Below are positions 10,027 through 18,445 of a stretch of DNA of 33,041 bases, one piece after another. The DNA comes from Planctomycetota bacterium (GTDB lineage: Bacteria > Planctomycetota > Phycisphaerae > Tepidisphaerales > Tepidisphaeraceae). Both the position numbers and the translations under genes were made by a program. The notes beneath the pieces are model-generated. The model did no database searches and was not told the origin of the DNA. It saw only the letters and a list, made by a program, of their open reading frames with translations. Each line of letters starts with the position of its first letter. The first letter of the stretch is position 1. The stretch lies in assembly GCA_038746835.1 (NCBI GenBank), contig JBCDKH010000017.1:1-33041 (forward strand), given 5' to 3'.

Positions 10027-11004
10027 GTGCATTACAACAGTCCATCCAGCCACCGCCTCACCAAGACGCCCAAGCTCATCGCGGTCGTCTTGTGTTTGCT
10101 TGACGTCCTCTGGCCAGCTGCGGCTGTCGCATCAACGGTTGGCTGGGACGACGACGACTTTTTAATCTCAGGCTTCGACAGCAATACAATCGGAGTTTTC
10201 GACCATGATCTGACGTTCAAGGGCAACCTCGTCACGGGCTTCGATCGAGTTACCGGGCTCGACTTTGACGCGGCCGGCAATCTCGTCGCGGTCGGACGTG
10301 GCCCCGGCCAGGTTCGGGTCTTCAGCCCCGAAGGAGTGCAGCTCTCCAGCTTCGTCAACAGCGATATCCAAGCAGCAGGCGACCTGAGGGTCGGACCCAG
10401 TGGCGACTATTACGTAGGCGGAGTCCTGTCCAGCGGATTTGGCGTGATGGAGTTCACGCCAAATGGAACGACGGGCCGGACCTTTGACACGGACCCCTTC
10501 GCTACGAGTTTGGCCGCGTTACCCGGCGGCGTGCTTTGGGTGAGTGGTGGGCTGGCCGAAGACGGCATTAGCGTGTTTGACATTTCTAACGGCAATGACA
10601 TCGGAACGATTAACTTCGACAACGGGCAATTCGACGCCCGAACGATGAGGTACAGTCAGGCGACTGAAACGGTATTGATGTTGGATGGCCTGAGCGGCGT
10701 TTTCGAGAGGCAGACCGACGGGCACTTTGTCCGTTCGTTTACCGCGAACGGCCTTGAACGTCCCCTTGGCATCACCAGGGGGCCGAACCGTGACGTTTTC
10801 GTCACCGATTTGGATGACAACGGTGTCTATCGCTGGAGCGCTGACGGCACGTTCGTTGGATTCATCGCTCTCGGCGATGGCCTGGAGACTCCTGTCAACA
10901 TCCTTTGGACCGGCAACAGCCCGACTGTGATCCCAGAACCGGCCTCAGCCACATGCTGTCTCGCAATCCTCGGCCTCGCCACGCTCCGACGGCGGGTGTC
11001 ATGA
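10027..11004 (+). CDS. Exported beta-propeller-like protein with PEP-CTERM sorting signal
   Basis: A 325-residue secreted protein. The N-terminus has a basic stretch and a hydrophobic core (KLIAVVLCLLDVLWPAAAVA), so it is probably cleaved near residue 36. The body repeats strand motifs such as FDRVTGLDFDAAGNLVAVG, GDLRVGPSGDYYVGG and RPLGITRGPNRDVFVTDLDD. These look like NHL/SMP-30-type propeller blades, suggesting surface binding rather than a known catalysis. The C-terminus is a clear PEP-CTERM tripartite signal: VIPEPASA, a hydrophobic helix and RRR at the end. Such proteins are cleaved by an exosortase (EpsH/XrtA type), which is not in this window. GTG at 10027 is the only usable start, because an in-frame TGA lies five codons upstream. 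Confidence 0.8.
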   Translation: MHYNSPSSHRLTKTPKLIAVVLCLLDVLWPAAAVASTVGWDDDDFLISGFDSNTIGVFDHDLTFKGNLVTGFDRVTGLDFDAAGNLVAVGRGPGQVRVFSPEGVQLSSFVNSDIQAAGDLRVGPSGDYYVGGVLSSGFGVMEFTPNGTTGRTFDTDPFATSLAALPGGVLWVSGGLAEDGISVFDISNGNDIGTINFDNGQFDARTMRYSQATETVLMLDGLSGVFERQTDGHFVRSFTANGLERPLGITRGPNRDVFVTDLDDNGVYRWSADGTFVGFIALGDGLETPVNILWTGNSPTVIPEPASATCCLAILGLATLRRRVS

Positions 11005-11145
11005 ATGGGTAACGCCGCCCCGCACTCTGCCCGGTCGCTCTTAAGCAAGGCGCTGCGTCGAGGTCAGGCCGGGCACGAGCTCACCATCCGCCAGGGTCCA
11101 GCGGACAGAATGGTCCCGCCCAGCGTCGAGTGCAAAGGTATCTGC

Positions 11146-11640
11146 ATGCAGAGGATTGTGTGCGTCGTTCTGGGGTGCCTGGTCTTCGCTGGGTTCGGCT
11201 GTGTCGGAAAGCGGTCGACGGAGCCGTCGTTCGGGCCGTCGGCGATTGAGTTGAGTCAGACGTTCAGCCGCGTTGTGGATGACCAGCTGCAGGTCGACGT
11301 GGAGTTGCTCGACGGCTTCGGCGACTCGGTCAAAGGCTCGGGCGTGTTGACGTTGCAGCTGTTCGACTACGAGCCCGACATTCCCGAGGTGAAAGGCCGG
11401 CAGGTGATGTCGCCGCGGCGATACGACCTGGGCGAGCCCGACGTGCAGCGGCAATTGTGGCGGCGGGTTAGCCGGACGTACTACGTCGAAATCAACGTGG
11501 CCGGCCTGCGAGCGGATCGGACGTACCTGCTCCAGGCGACCTACGCGGCGAAGCCGGAGACGACGACACGGCCGGGGGAAGTCGAAGGGCAACTCCGGTT
11601 TTTCGACGACGCGACGCTCAAGCCACGCGGCAGCGATTGA
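11146..11640 (+). CDS. Putative lipoprotein of unknown function
   Basis: The ATG at 11146 gives a type II signal peptide, MQRIVCVVLGCLVFAGFGC, with lipobox FAGFGC, so a lipid-anchored product of 164 residues is likely. The frame is open further upstream to 11005, but those codons do not look like protein and would bury the lipobox. The mature part contains blocks such as DDQLQVDVELLDGFGDSVKG, LTLQLFDYEPD and YYVEINVAGLRADRTYLLQA, consistent with an immunoglobulin-like beta-sandwich. No family was recognised. The gene is followed after 55 nt by the PspA-like gene and may be co-transcribed with it. Confidence 0.7.
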   Translation: MQRIVCVVLGCLVFAGFGCVGKRSTEPSFGPSAIELSQTFSRVVDDQLQVDVELLDGFGDSVKGSGVLTLQLFDYEPDIPEVKGRQVMSPRRYDLGEPDVQRQLWRRVSRTYYVEINVAGLRADRTYLLQATYAAKPETTTRPGEVEGQLRFFDDATLKPRGSD

Positions 11641-11695
11641 CGTCGCATCTCGCAAGTAGCGACAAACGCGTCGGCTGCGTTATTGTGCGGCCGAC

Positions 11696-12523
11696 ATGTT
11701 TCGAGCAATCGCGAACCTCTTCCGCAAGATCGGCTACCTCCTCACGGGCAAAATCGACGAAGCCGGCGACGGCCTGTCGAAGAACCCGCAGGTCATCCGT
11801 GCCAACTTCGACCGCATCATCGAGGAGAAGAAGGCCCGCATCGGCCAGTACAAGGACGCCGTCGCCCGCATGATCGCCCAGGAAGAGGGCAAGATGGCCC
11901 GGATCAAGGACCTTTCGTCCGAGATCGAGCGGCTCGAAAAGCTTAAAGAAGGCGCGGCCGGTAAGGCCAAGAGCGTCGTCGAATGGCTCAAGGGCGAAGG
12001 CAAGAGCATGGAGGAGATCAAGGCGAATGACGACTACCAGAAGTGCCTGGCCGCGTTCAACGACTTCTCGTCCTCGCTGAAGGAGAAGGAGCAGCACGTC
12101 GCCGAAATCGAAGCGGACCTGAAAGAGATCACCGGCACGATCGGCCATCACAAGGTGCAGCTGCAGGGACTGCTCCGCGAGATCGACAAGATCAAGGCCG
12201 AGAGCAGCGCGACCGTCGCCGACGTCATCACGGCGCAGGAAGAAAAGCAGATCAACGACATGCTGGCCGGCGTGAGCCAGGATCGGACGGGCCGCGAGCT
12301 GGAAGAGCTTCGCGAGTTGCGTCAGCAGGCCAAGGCCGGGGCCCGCGTCAGCCGCGAGCTGGCCGGGACGGACACGAAGGTGCAGGAGGAAGAGTTCCTC
12401 GAGTACGCGACCAAGAGCGCCGCCGCCAGCGAGTTCGACCGCCTAATTGGCCTCGCCGAGGACGCCGACACCCAACCCGCCGCCACCGAGCAAGCGGAGC
12501 CGGTGCGGTTGCCAGAGAACTGA
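11696..12523 (+). CDS. PspA/IM30-like coiled-coil protein
   Basis: A 275-residue protein made almost entirely of charged heptad helices from about 40 to 230. The opening MFRAIANLFRKIGYLLTGKI is an amphipathic helix of the type used by PspA/Vipp1 to touch membranes. It is followed by NPQVIRANFDRIIEEKKARI, which resembles the PspA start with its conserved helix. A late block RELEELRELRQQAKAGARVS recalls other PspA/IM30 relatives. PspA proteins form ESCRT-III-like assemblies that protect or remodel the inner membrane. A tail of about 30 acidic and proline-containing residues closes the protein. The pspF, pspB and pspC partners are absent. The assignment to the superfamily is moderate; it could be a generic coiled-coil protein. 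Confidence 0.6.
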   Translation: MFRAIANLFRKIGYLLTGKIDEAGDGLSKNPQVIRANFDRIIEEKKARIGQYKDAVARMIAQEEGKMARIKDLSSEIERLEKLKEGAAGKAKSVVEWLKGEGKSMEEIKANDDYQKCLAAFNDFSSSLKEKEQHVAEIEADLKEITGTIGHHKVQLQGLLREIDKIKAESSATVADVITAQEEKQINDMLAGVSQDRTGRELEELRELRQQAKAGARVSRELAGTDTKVQEEEFLEYATKSAAASEFDRLIGLAEDADTQPAATEQAEPVRLPEN

Positions 12524-12552
12524 TCTCCTCTGATCGTGAGTGTCAGGCCCGT

Positions 12553-12630
12553 AGCCGCGGGCTTACAGCCCGCGGTCCGGTGAACGCGGGGGGGCTCGCT
12601 GTCTGAACCGCGGGCTGTAGTCCCGCGGCT
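12553..12630. repeat. Inverted pair of REP-like hairpins
   Basis: Two 24-nt hairpins in opposite orientation, 12553-12576 (AGCCGCGGGCTTACAGCCCGCGGT, given here in two parts: stem AGCCGCGGGCT, stem AGCCCGCGGT) and 12607-12630, match each other at 22 of 24 positions once one is reversed. This head-to-head layout is like the BIMEs of enterobacteria. A third copy lies inside the DUF3465 gene at 4955-4979. Confidence 0.75.
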
Positions 12631-12658
12631 AGGCAACTACCCCGTCGCAAGAATCCCG

Positions 12659-13462
12659 ATGCCAGGCCACTTCGACAGCATCGGCTTTCCCGCGGACGAC
12701 GATGCGGCGATCGAGCGGTACATGCGGCAGGCCCTGGCCGAGGGTGACCAGTACGAGGTGCTGGGGGCCGAGCCGGGCTGGGGTGGGAAGTACGTCTGCT
12801 GGGATGCCGGCGGCGGGGCGCAGCTGTGGCTCGGCGTGAACGAGCAGGGCGAGGCCAAGGCCGTCGATCCGCACTTCGCCGGCCGTGGTCGGGCACGGAT
12901 CACACTGGAACGAAGCTACGACTACGAGCAGGCCCCACCGGCGGGTGGTGTATACGCGTGGGTGGCTGTCGGGACTCAGGAAGAGACGCGGGCGGGGCTC
13001 GATCTCCCCGCGTTCGCGCGGTTCTACGACATGGCTTGTGACGTCGACGGCAACGCCGACGTGCAGGTGGCCGCGTTCTGCCACGGCGGCAGCGTTTTTC
13101 TGGACGACGACGACTACGCGCGACACGTCGCGGCCGAGGCGAAGGACAACCCGCAGCTCGCATTCGCCGTCGAGTCGTTCCTGCCCATTGGCCTGCTCAG
13201 CGACGGCGAACTCCCGCCGGCAACGGCGCGGGTCAGCGGACGCATCCTGGAATCCTCGCGGCGGACGAATGCGGCAACGGGCCGGTCGTTCTGGTCGATG
13301 CTGGTTCGCACCGTCGGCATGACGGTCGACGTCGTGGCGTCCGACGAGCAACTCGACGGCGACGCGTCGTCGGGGGCGGTGTTTGCCGGTTCCTGCTGGC
13401 TTAGCGCCGTCCCGGTAGAAGGCGCGGGCACGGGCGGAATGAAGATGGAGATCATTGCCTAA
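12659..13462 (+). CDS. Conserved protein of unknown function
   Basis: A 267-residue, acidic, apparently cytoplasmic protein without signal peptide or membrane segments. It opens with MPGHFDSIGFPADDDAAIER. It then has GGGAQLWLGVNEQGEAKAVD and PHFAGRGRARITL, and later blocks VQVAAFCHGGSVFLDDDDY, SFLPIGLLSDGE and a RVSGRILESSRRTNAATGR stretch. This order resembles a family of uncharacterised proteins that I recall from actinobacteria (same opening, PHFxGxxRxRxxL block and xGRVLEAxxRTNxxTGxxF block), but that is from memory and no function is known. The ATG follows a REP-like repeat pair. The 3' end overlaps the convergent gene at 13452 by 11 nt. Confidence 0.7.
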   Translation: MPGHFDSIGFPADDDAAIERYMRQALAEGDQYEVLGAEPGWGGKYVCWDAGGGAQLWLGVNEQGEAKAVDPHFAGRGRARITLERSYDYEQAPPAGGVYAWVAVGTQEETRAGLDLPAFARFYDMACDVDGNADVQVAAFCHGGSVFLDDDDYARHVAAEAKDNPQLAFAVESFLPIGLLSDGELPPATARVSGRILESSRRTNAATGRSFWSMLVRTVGMTVDVVASDEQLDGDASSGAVFAGSCWLSAVPVEGAGTGGMKMEIIA

Positions 13463-14276
13463 CGAATCGTCGCAGCGGTCTTGCCCAGTCGGGCGGGTCA
13501 TCGGCTGGTGCGGCGAGTTCCTGGACAACGGCAACGACGCCGTCGATCTGCAGCGTGAGCGTCAGGGGCGTTCCGTCGGATCGAAGTGCGAGCGTCGGCC
13601 GGAGGCGTTCGAGGTGATCCGTTGAGAATGCGACCGGCCGGAGCTCGGTGGAAGATGGAAGCTCGACTGTCGTCCGGCCGCCGTCTTCGAAGGGGCGAAG
13701 GAACGTCCAGCGAAGCTCGCCGACGTCCGCCTCGCGTACCGCGACCCTTGGCCGAGTCCAGGCGATGAGCAGCAGCAGGCCGATCGAGACAGCCGTGCCG
13801 GCGAGTCGGTAGCGAACGGGAATCGGCAGGACGAGCGACACCAGTCCGGCCAGCAGAACGACCAGCAGCGTCACTCGATGCCGCATCGGCCGAACCGGTT
13901 GCCACGCGGCGACGGCGTCGTAGGCCCGTGGCTCGACCGTCGACGGTCGGGCCGGTTCGTTGACGATGATCGGCACGTTGATCGTCTCGCCGTTGATCGT
14001 GACGGGCCAGGCTTCCAGCAGACCCGCCGGCACGAGGCTCGGCACGCGCACGCGTCCTCCGCGATGTGGCCAGGTCGTGGTGAAGCCGCCGCTCGTCAGC
14101 GTTGAGTTGCCGTTCGGAATGTCCGAGACGTCGACTAGGGCGTAGGTGCCCGGCGTCACTTGTTCGTCGACGAGTACGAGCGTCGCCGCGTTCGCAACGC
14201 CAGCGATTAGCAACGCGACGGCCGCGCTTACAGCTCCAGCTCGACGGCCAGTCGGAGCACCTCCGCCACGCTCCAT
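13452..14276 (-). CDS. Signal-peptide membrane protein of unknown function
   Basis: The ATG at 14276 gives a signal peptide: a basic start (MERGGGAPTGRRAGAV), a hydrophobic core (SAAVALLIAGV) and a cleavage site near ANA-AT. The frame continues upstream, but only as a shadow of the debranching enzyme gene. The 274-residue product has an extracytoplasmic part with TPGTYALVDVSDIPNGNST. Two adjacent hydrophobic segments follow (VTLLVVLLAGLVSLVLPIPV and LAGTAVSIGLLLLIAW), then a C-terminal cytoplasmic beta-rich region. No family was recognised. It overlaps the end of the debranching enzyme gene by 49 nt in another frame, so it is probably translated from the same transcript. Confidence 0.6.
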   Translation of the reverse strand: MERGGGAPTGRRAGAVSAAVALLIAGVANAATLVLVDEQVTPGTYALVDVSDIPNGNSTLTSGGFTTTWPHRGGRVRVPSLVPAGLLEAWPVTINGETINVPIIVNEPARPSTVEPRAYDAVAAWQPVRPMRHRVTLLVVLLAGLVSLVLPIPVRYRLAGTAVSIGLLLLIAWTRPRVAVREADVGELRWTFLRPFEDGGRTTVELPSSTELRPVAFSTDHLERLRPTLALRSDGTPLTLTLQIDGVVAVVQELAAPADDPPDWARPLRRFVRQ

Positions 14277-16219
14277 GCCTGGGCGAAACATCCGCCCGGA
14301 CGGTACGGGTGCTCGGCGTCCAAGAGCTCCGGCAGGCTTCCGATGCAACCGCCGCGCTCCAGGTCCTGCAGCAGCGGACGAAGCCACGTCCGGGCACGAC
14401 GCACACTCGCCGGCTGCCGGCCTGTCGTCTTCAGGTGCGCATCCAGGAACGGCCCGATCAGCCACGGCCAGACGCTGCCCTGGTGGCCGGCGCGGTGACG
14501 GTCATTGCGTGTGCCGGTGAAACGCGAGACGTACTCGCGCTCGCTCGGAGCCAGCGTTCGAAGCCCGTGGGGCGTCAGCAGGTTGCGTCGGACGACGTCG
14601 ACGACCGTCCGCTGGTCGTCCAACTCCAGCGGCGAGTGCTGGAGGCTGACGGCGAAAATCTGATTCGGCCGGAGGGTCTCGTCGCGCTCGTACCGACCCG
14701 GCGACTCGCGGACGACGTCCGCCAAGCCACGACCGTCAGGCAAGACGTACGCCTCGACGAACGATCGTTTGACGTCCTCGGCCCGGTCGTCTTTGAGGAG
14801 GCACAGTGCGTGGTACCAGAGCGCGTTGATCTCGACCGGCTTGCCGTTGCGGGGAGTGACCGGCAGACCGTCGAGGTCGCCGTCCATCCACGTCAGTCGC
14901 GTCGTCGGAGTGCCGGCGTGGACGAGTCCGTCGGCCGGGTCGACGCCGATCGAGTCGCGAGTGCCGTTGGTGTACCCCTCGACGATCGCGTGGCACGTCG
15001 GCTCCAGCACCGCGTCGAAGACATCGCGGTCGCCCGTCGCCCGAAGGTACTTGAATGACGCGTCAATGAACCAGAGGCTCGTGTCGACGGTGTTGTAGTT
15101 CGGCTGGCCGGTCTGGCGGTCGAAGTCGCTGGGGATCATGCCCTCGCTCACGAAGGCCGCGAACGTGCTGAGCACTTGGCCGGCGACAAGGTGCCGGCCC
15201 GTCGACAGCAAGAGGCCCGGCAGCGCGATAAATGTGTCCCGGCCCCAGTCGCGGAGCCACGGATAGCCGGCCATGATCGTCGTACCCGGTGCACCATCAG
15301 GCCGACGACGGCGCACGACAAAGTCGGCGGCGGCACGGGCGAGTCGGCGCTGTGGCACCGTCGGCAATGTCCGGCCGTTCGACGCCTCGGCCCGCCTTGC
15401 CAATTCGGTCGACCAGTCGAGTTTCGGCATCGCCCCGAGTGACGCCCACAGTGTGACCGCGCCTTCGCCCGACGTCTCAGCGACGTAGCGGCCTGGCGTG
15501 AAGAGGTCCTCGCGATCGTCGTTGCCGCGTTTGGCCTCCATCGGATACGTCTGGCCGTACCACCAGTCGGGCTCTTTCTCGAAGGGCAACGCCTCGTCAT
15601 GGGCGTCGTGGGCGCGAAGGCGAACGTCGATGGCGTCGGTCTCGATTCGCAGGTCGCCCGACTCGTCGCGCGAGACGCCGACGCCCAATTGGCCCGATCG
15701 CTGAAGTTCGTGCAGGTCGCGAAGGCCGGTAAACGGAGACAGTTCTAATCGCGTCGCCAACTCCGGCCGATCCGACGGCGGGCGAACCAGGAATCGGACG
15801 CCGGTCACATTGCGGTGCCAGCAAACGAAGACCTGCTTGAACACCTTCACGCCCGACGCGTCAAACTCCCACTCGGCCACGTCGTCTGCGAGGCGAAACC
15901 GCCGCAGCCGTGTCGGACCGTCACCACTGAGTCCGTAGCGGAAGTAGCCGCCCCACAGGTCGTGCGACTGATCGTCGAAGCTGAGCCGACAGCCCCAGCG
16001 AGACAGGGCCATCACACGTGCGGCGGGCGGGCGATTCGTTGCCGCGAGCGTCGCGTGGTAGCGACGCGTCGAGACGTCGGCGACCGTCCCACTCGCGTAG
16101 CCGCCCAGGCCGTTGGTGAGCAGCCACTCGCGATTGACGGCCGGACGAAGCTCACCGTAGGTCTCCAGCTCGTACGCGTCTGGCGAGGTCTCGCGTGTCA
16201 GCTCGAAGGACGTCGCCAT
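14228..16219 (-). CDS. Glycogen debranching enzyme (amylo-alpha-1,6-glucosidase, archaeal/bacterial type)
   Basis: Hydrolyses alpha-1,6 branch points in glycogen-like glucans. The 663-residue protein starts with the GDE N-terminal domain (REWLLTNGLGGYASGTVADV, then TRRYHATLAAT). It ends with the (alpha/alpha)6 catalytic domain of family GH133, with the blocks TTIMAGYPWLRDWGRDTFIA, NYNTVDTSLWFIDASFKYL, TWMDGDLDGLPVTPRNGKPV and VEINALWYHALCLL. The aspartates in RDWGRD and TWMDGD are the expected catalytic region. Family length is about 640-720. The ATG at 16219 fits the usual short lead before the first domain. The gene lies 15 nt downstream of the AstA-like gene and overlaps the next gene. No other glycogen genes are in the window. 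Confidence 0.93.
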   Translation of the reverse strand: MATSFELTRETSPDAYELETYGELRPAVNREWLLTNGLGGYASGTVADVSTRRYHATLAATNRPPAARVMALSRWGCRLSFDDQSHDLWGGYFRYGLSGDGPTRLRRFRLADDVAEWEFDASGVKVFKQVFVCWHRNVTGVRFLVRPPSDRPELATRLELSPFTGLRDLHELQRSGQLGVGVSRDESGDLRIETDAIDVRLRAHDAHDEALPFEKEPDWWYGQTYPMEAKRGNDDREDLFTPGRYVAETSGEGAVTLWASLGAMPKLDWSTELARRAEASNGRTLPTVPQRRLARAAADFVVRRRRPDGAPGTTIMAGYPWLRDWGRDTFIALPGLLLSTGRHLVAGQVLSTFAAFVSEGMIPSDFDRQTGQPNYNTVDTSLWFIDASFKYLRATGDRDVFDAVLEPTCHAIVEGYTNGTRDSIGVDPADGLVHAGTPTTRLTWMDGDLDGLPVTPRNGKPVEINALWYHALCLLKDDRAEDVKRSFVEAYVLPDGRGLADVVRESPGRYERDETLRPNQIFAVSLQHSPLELDDQRTVVDVVRRNLLTPHGLRTLAPSEREYVSRFTGTRNDRHRAGHQGSVWPWLIGPFLDAHLKTTGRQPASVRRARTWLRPLLQDLERGGCIGSLPELLDAEHPYRPGGCFAQAWSVAEVLRLAVELEL

Positions 16220-16234
16220 CGCATTACCACGCTA

Positions 16235-17266
16235 TCAGTTAGAACGCAGCCGTACCACCAGACCCTGATCGTCCGACTGCCAACGTGTCGCACCGGCGAT
16301 ATCGGCAGGGATCACCGCGTCGTCACCGGCGGAGCGCGCCTCGACGAACACCGGTCGCGGTTGCTCTTTGACCAGCAGCAAGTCGGGCTCCTCGGGCTCC
16401 TCGGCGACGCGGATGGCAATTTGCCGGCTCTCGCGGACAGCCCGGATGTCCGAGAGCTTCGACTCCAGCGTCGGCCCGCCGTCGAAGATGTCGACGAGGT
16501 TGATGAACGTGAAGCCCTCGCCTTCCAACACGCGACGGGCGGCGGTCGATTCGATGTGCTCCACGCCGATCACCGCGCCGGCGTCGGGCGGGAGCATCTC
16601 GATGTAGATCGGGTGGTCCGGCATCAGGTCGGCGATGATCTGCTTCTCGGCGAAGCTCAGCCGATCGGCCACATCAAACGGCACCTCGAAGAAGTGCCTG
16701 CCGACGGCGTTCCAGAAGGGGCTCTCGCCGTTGGCGTCGAGTCTGCCGCGTAGCTCGGCAACGACGTGGGCATCGAAGGCCGACGGCCGCAGCGCCATGA
16801 ACAGGAAGCGTGCGAGGCTGAGCATGCGTCCGCGTCCGCCGCCGCGGTGATCCGGGTGTAGGAAGAGCCCGCCGACCTCGGCCGGCCCGCTGTGGTCCTC
16901 GGCGAGGTGGAGGCTCTTGATCAGTTTGTCGACGCCGAGGGCCGCGCTGGCGTAGTGCTCTTCCTCGATGCGATAGCCGTAGAACGGCTCAAAGCCACCG
17001 GTTTTGCTCTGGACGGCCGACGTGCCGACGATCTCGTGAGCCTCGCCGTCGCGGTGCTCCATGACGAAGACGTAGGTCTCGCCAGCGGGCTTCTCGGGCG
17101 GGTCGTCGAAGGCAGCGAGGCTCCTGCTGACGCGACGGGCGAGTTGTTCGCGATCGCCCGAGAGCGTCGTGATGGTGCCGCCCGTGAGCGTCAGCAGGTC
17201 GAACAGCGCGTCGACGTCGTCTTGTGTCGCCGGCCGGACGAGGTACACGCGGGCATCATGCCGCAC
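16235..17266 (-). CDS. astA: Arginine N-succinyltransferase-like acetyltransferase (AstA family)
   Basis: AstA transfers succinyl from succinyl-CoA to arginine in the first step of the AST arginine catabolic pathway. The 343-residue length fits. Diagnostic blocks are YLVRPATQDDVDALFDL at the start, the CoA-binding stretch GGLFLHPDHRGGGRGRMLSL with ARFLFMA, SPFWNAVGRHFFEVPFDVAD with LSFAEKQ, and NLVDIFDGGPTLE. The start is GTG 17266; GTG 17248 is an alternative six codons later. The downstream AST genes (astB, astC, astD, astE) are not next to it. Instead a glycogen debranching enzyme follows after 15 nt, so an orphan role with another acyl donor or substrate is possible. Confidence 0.85.
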   Translation of the reverse strand: MRHDARVYLVRPATQDDVDALFDLLTLTGGTITTLSGDREQLARRVSRSLAAFDDPPEKPAGETYVFVMEHRDGEAHEIVGTSAVQSKTGGFEPFYGYRIEEEHYASAALGVDKLIKSLHLAEDHSGPAEVGGLFLHPDHRGGGRGRMLSLARFLFMALRPSAFDAHVVAELRGRLDANGESPFWNAVGRHFFEVPFDVADRLSFAEKQIIADLMPDHPIYIEMLPPDAGAVIGVEHIESTAARRVLEGEGFTFINLVDIFDGGPTLESKLSDIRAVRESRQIAIRVAEEPEEPDLLLVKEQPRPVFVEARSAGDDAVIPADIAGATRWQSDDQGLVVRLRSN

Positions 17267-17293
17267 AAAGACCGATCGACCAACCCGTCGATC

Positions 17294-18214
17294 TCAAGGG
17301 TTGCTGAAAACGTTCGTGATGACGGGCGTCGGCCGCTGCAGCTGCTGGCCGACGATCGGGAATCCGATGATCGGACGCGTGCGGAAAAACGGCCCGAATC
17401 GGTAACCGAAGCCAAAGGCGTCCGGGTCGTAGTAGCGGCCGTCGAATCGCGGCTGCTGTGCGGCGAAGGCCTCGCGCCTTGCGAAGTCGAGCGCGAGGTC
17501 GGCCGATCGCTGGGCAGCTTCGGCATAAGCACGGGCCGCGGCCGCATCGATTCGAAGACGACGGGCCTCGGCACGCAGCGTCGCCAGCTCGCCATCGGCA
17601 GAGACGGCACGCTCGACCTCGGCCAGAGCTTCGCGGACGGCATCTCGTGCGGCGTCGACTCGAAGACGGGCCGACGCGACGGCCTGCGAGTCGGCGAAGG
17701 CTTCCTTCTCACGGGCGGACTGAAGCAGGTCGTAATCGAGTGCCTGAGCTGCGAGCGCGCGGGTCGTCGCCGACGCGGGCTCGCCGGCTGACCGAAGGCG
17801 GGCCAGACGGGCGTCGATCGACGCTGCGAGATCCCCGGCGGCCGCGTACTCGGGGTCGAGGCTCAGTTCGTCGACGACGTCCTGCTTCGCTCGGACCAGA
17901 TCGGTCATCGCAGCGGAGAGCTCGTCGCGAGCAACCTCGACGGCAGGTGTGACGCGGTTACGGACCTCGGCCTCCCGCGCTTGCGCCAGGACCCTTGCTT
18001 CGTTCGCGGCGAGTCGAAGCCGGACGGCTTCGGCGTGGGAGGGCGCGACCTCGCTCGCGAGACGCGTCGGGAATCCCGTCGAAGGCTGTTCCTCGGCAGC
18101 GGGTGGCGTCGCGTTTGCGTCCTGAGCGTTCCAGAACGGACTCGCCGCCTGCTGGGCGAGCGCGGGCGTGCCTGAGAAAGCGAGCAGTGCGACGAGCGCG
18201 ATCGGTCGGTTCAT
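17294..18214 (-). CDS. Secreted alanine-rich coiled-coil protein of unknown function
   Basis: The ATG at 18214 begins a good signal peptide, MNRPIALVALLAFSGTPALA, with cleavage before QQA. The frame is open further upstream but without coding character. Residues about 85-270 are long alanine/arginine/glutamate-rich helices with heptads (for example RLRLAANEARVLAQAREAEV and LRIDAAAARAYAEAAQRSAD). The tail turns into a Gly/Phe/Pro-rich stretch (DAFGFGYRFGPFFRTRPIIG). No family was recognised; an envelope location is inferred. It is the first gene of an apparent minus-strand operon with the AstA-like, debranching enzyme and membrane protein genes, since the gap to the next is 27 nt. Confidence 0.65.
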   Translation of the reverse strand: MNRPIALVALLAFSGTPALAQQAASPFWNAQDANATPPAAEEQPSTGFPTRLASEVAPSHAEAVRLRLAANEARVLAQAREAEVRNRVTPAVEVARDELSAAMTDLVRAKQDVVDELSLDPEYAAAGDLAASIDARLARLRSAGEPASATTRALAAQALDYDLLQSAREKEAFADSQAVASARLRVDAARDAVREALAEVERAVSADGELATLRAEARRLRIDAAAARAYAEAAQRSADLALDFARREAFAAQQPRFDGRYYDPDAFGFGYRFGPFFRTRPIIGFPIVGQQLQRPTPVITNVFSNP

Positions 18215-18285
18215 GGCTTGGTCCTTCCAGGCAAAAGACACACCGGGGTGCTCCAGGTTGCAGGGAAATCGCGTCTTTGCGTCCC

Positions 18286-18376
18286 CGTTACGGGGGTTCG
18301 CTCCGCTCACCCCACGGCTTCATCCCGATGATTGCACACCGAAGCCGTGGGGTGAGCGAAGCGATCCCCCGGAACG
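18286..18376. repeat. Long palindrome between divergent genes
   Basis: Two 36-nt arms, 18286-18321 and 18341-18376, are reverse complements at 33 of 36 positions. The core CGCTCACCCCACGGCTTC is perfectly paired, and a 19-nt loop separates the arms. It lies between the starts of the divergent genes at 18214 and 18446, so it cannot be a terminator for either of them. It would have to be a mobile or regulatory palindrome. Confidence 0.75.
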
Positions 18377-18445
18377 AGCGTCCAACCACCCACAACTCCC
18401 CAAACGCACGATCTTCCACCACCTCCACCGCGCTACGCTGCCTCC

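Noticed and set aside
12553-12630. CRISPR-like or terminator reading of the hairpin pair
   Set aside because: There are only two units in inverted, not direct, orientation and no T-run; a REP/BIME reading fits better.
14102-15058. Long plus-strand frame opposite the debranching enzyme gene
   Set aside because: Antisense to a gene with clear catalytic motifs and no recognisable domain of its own.
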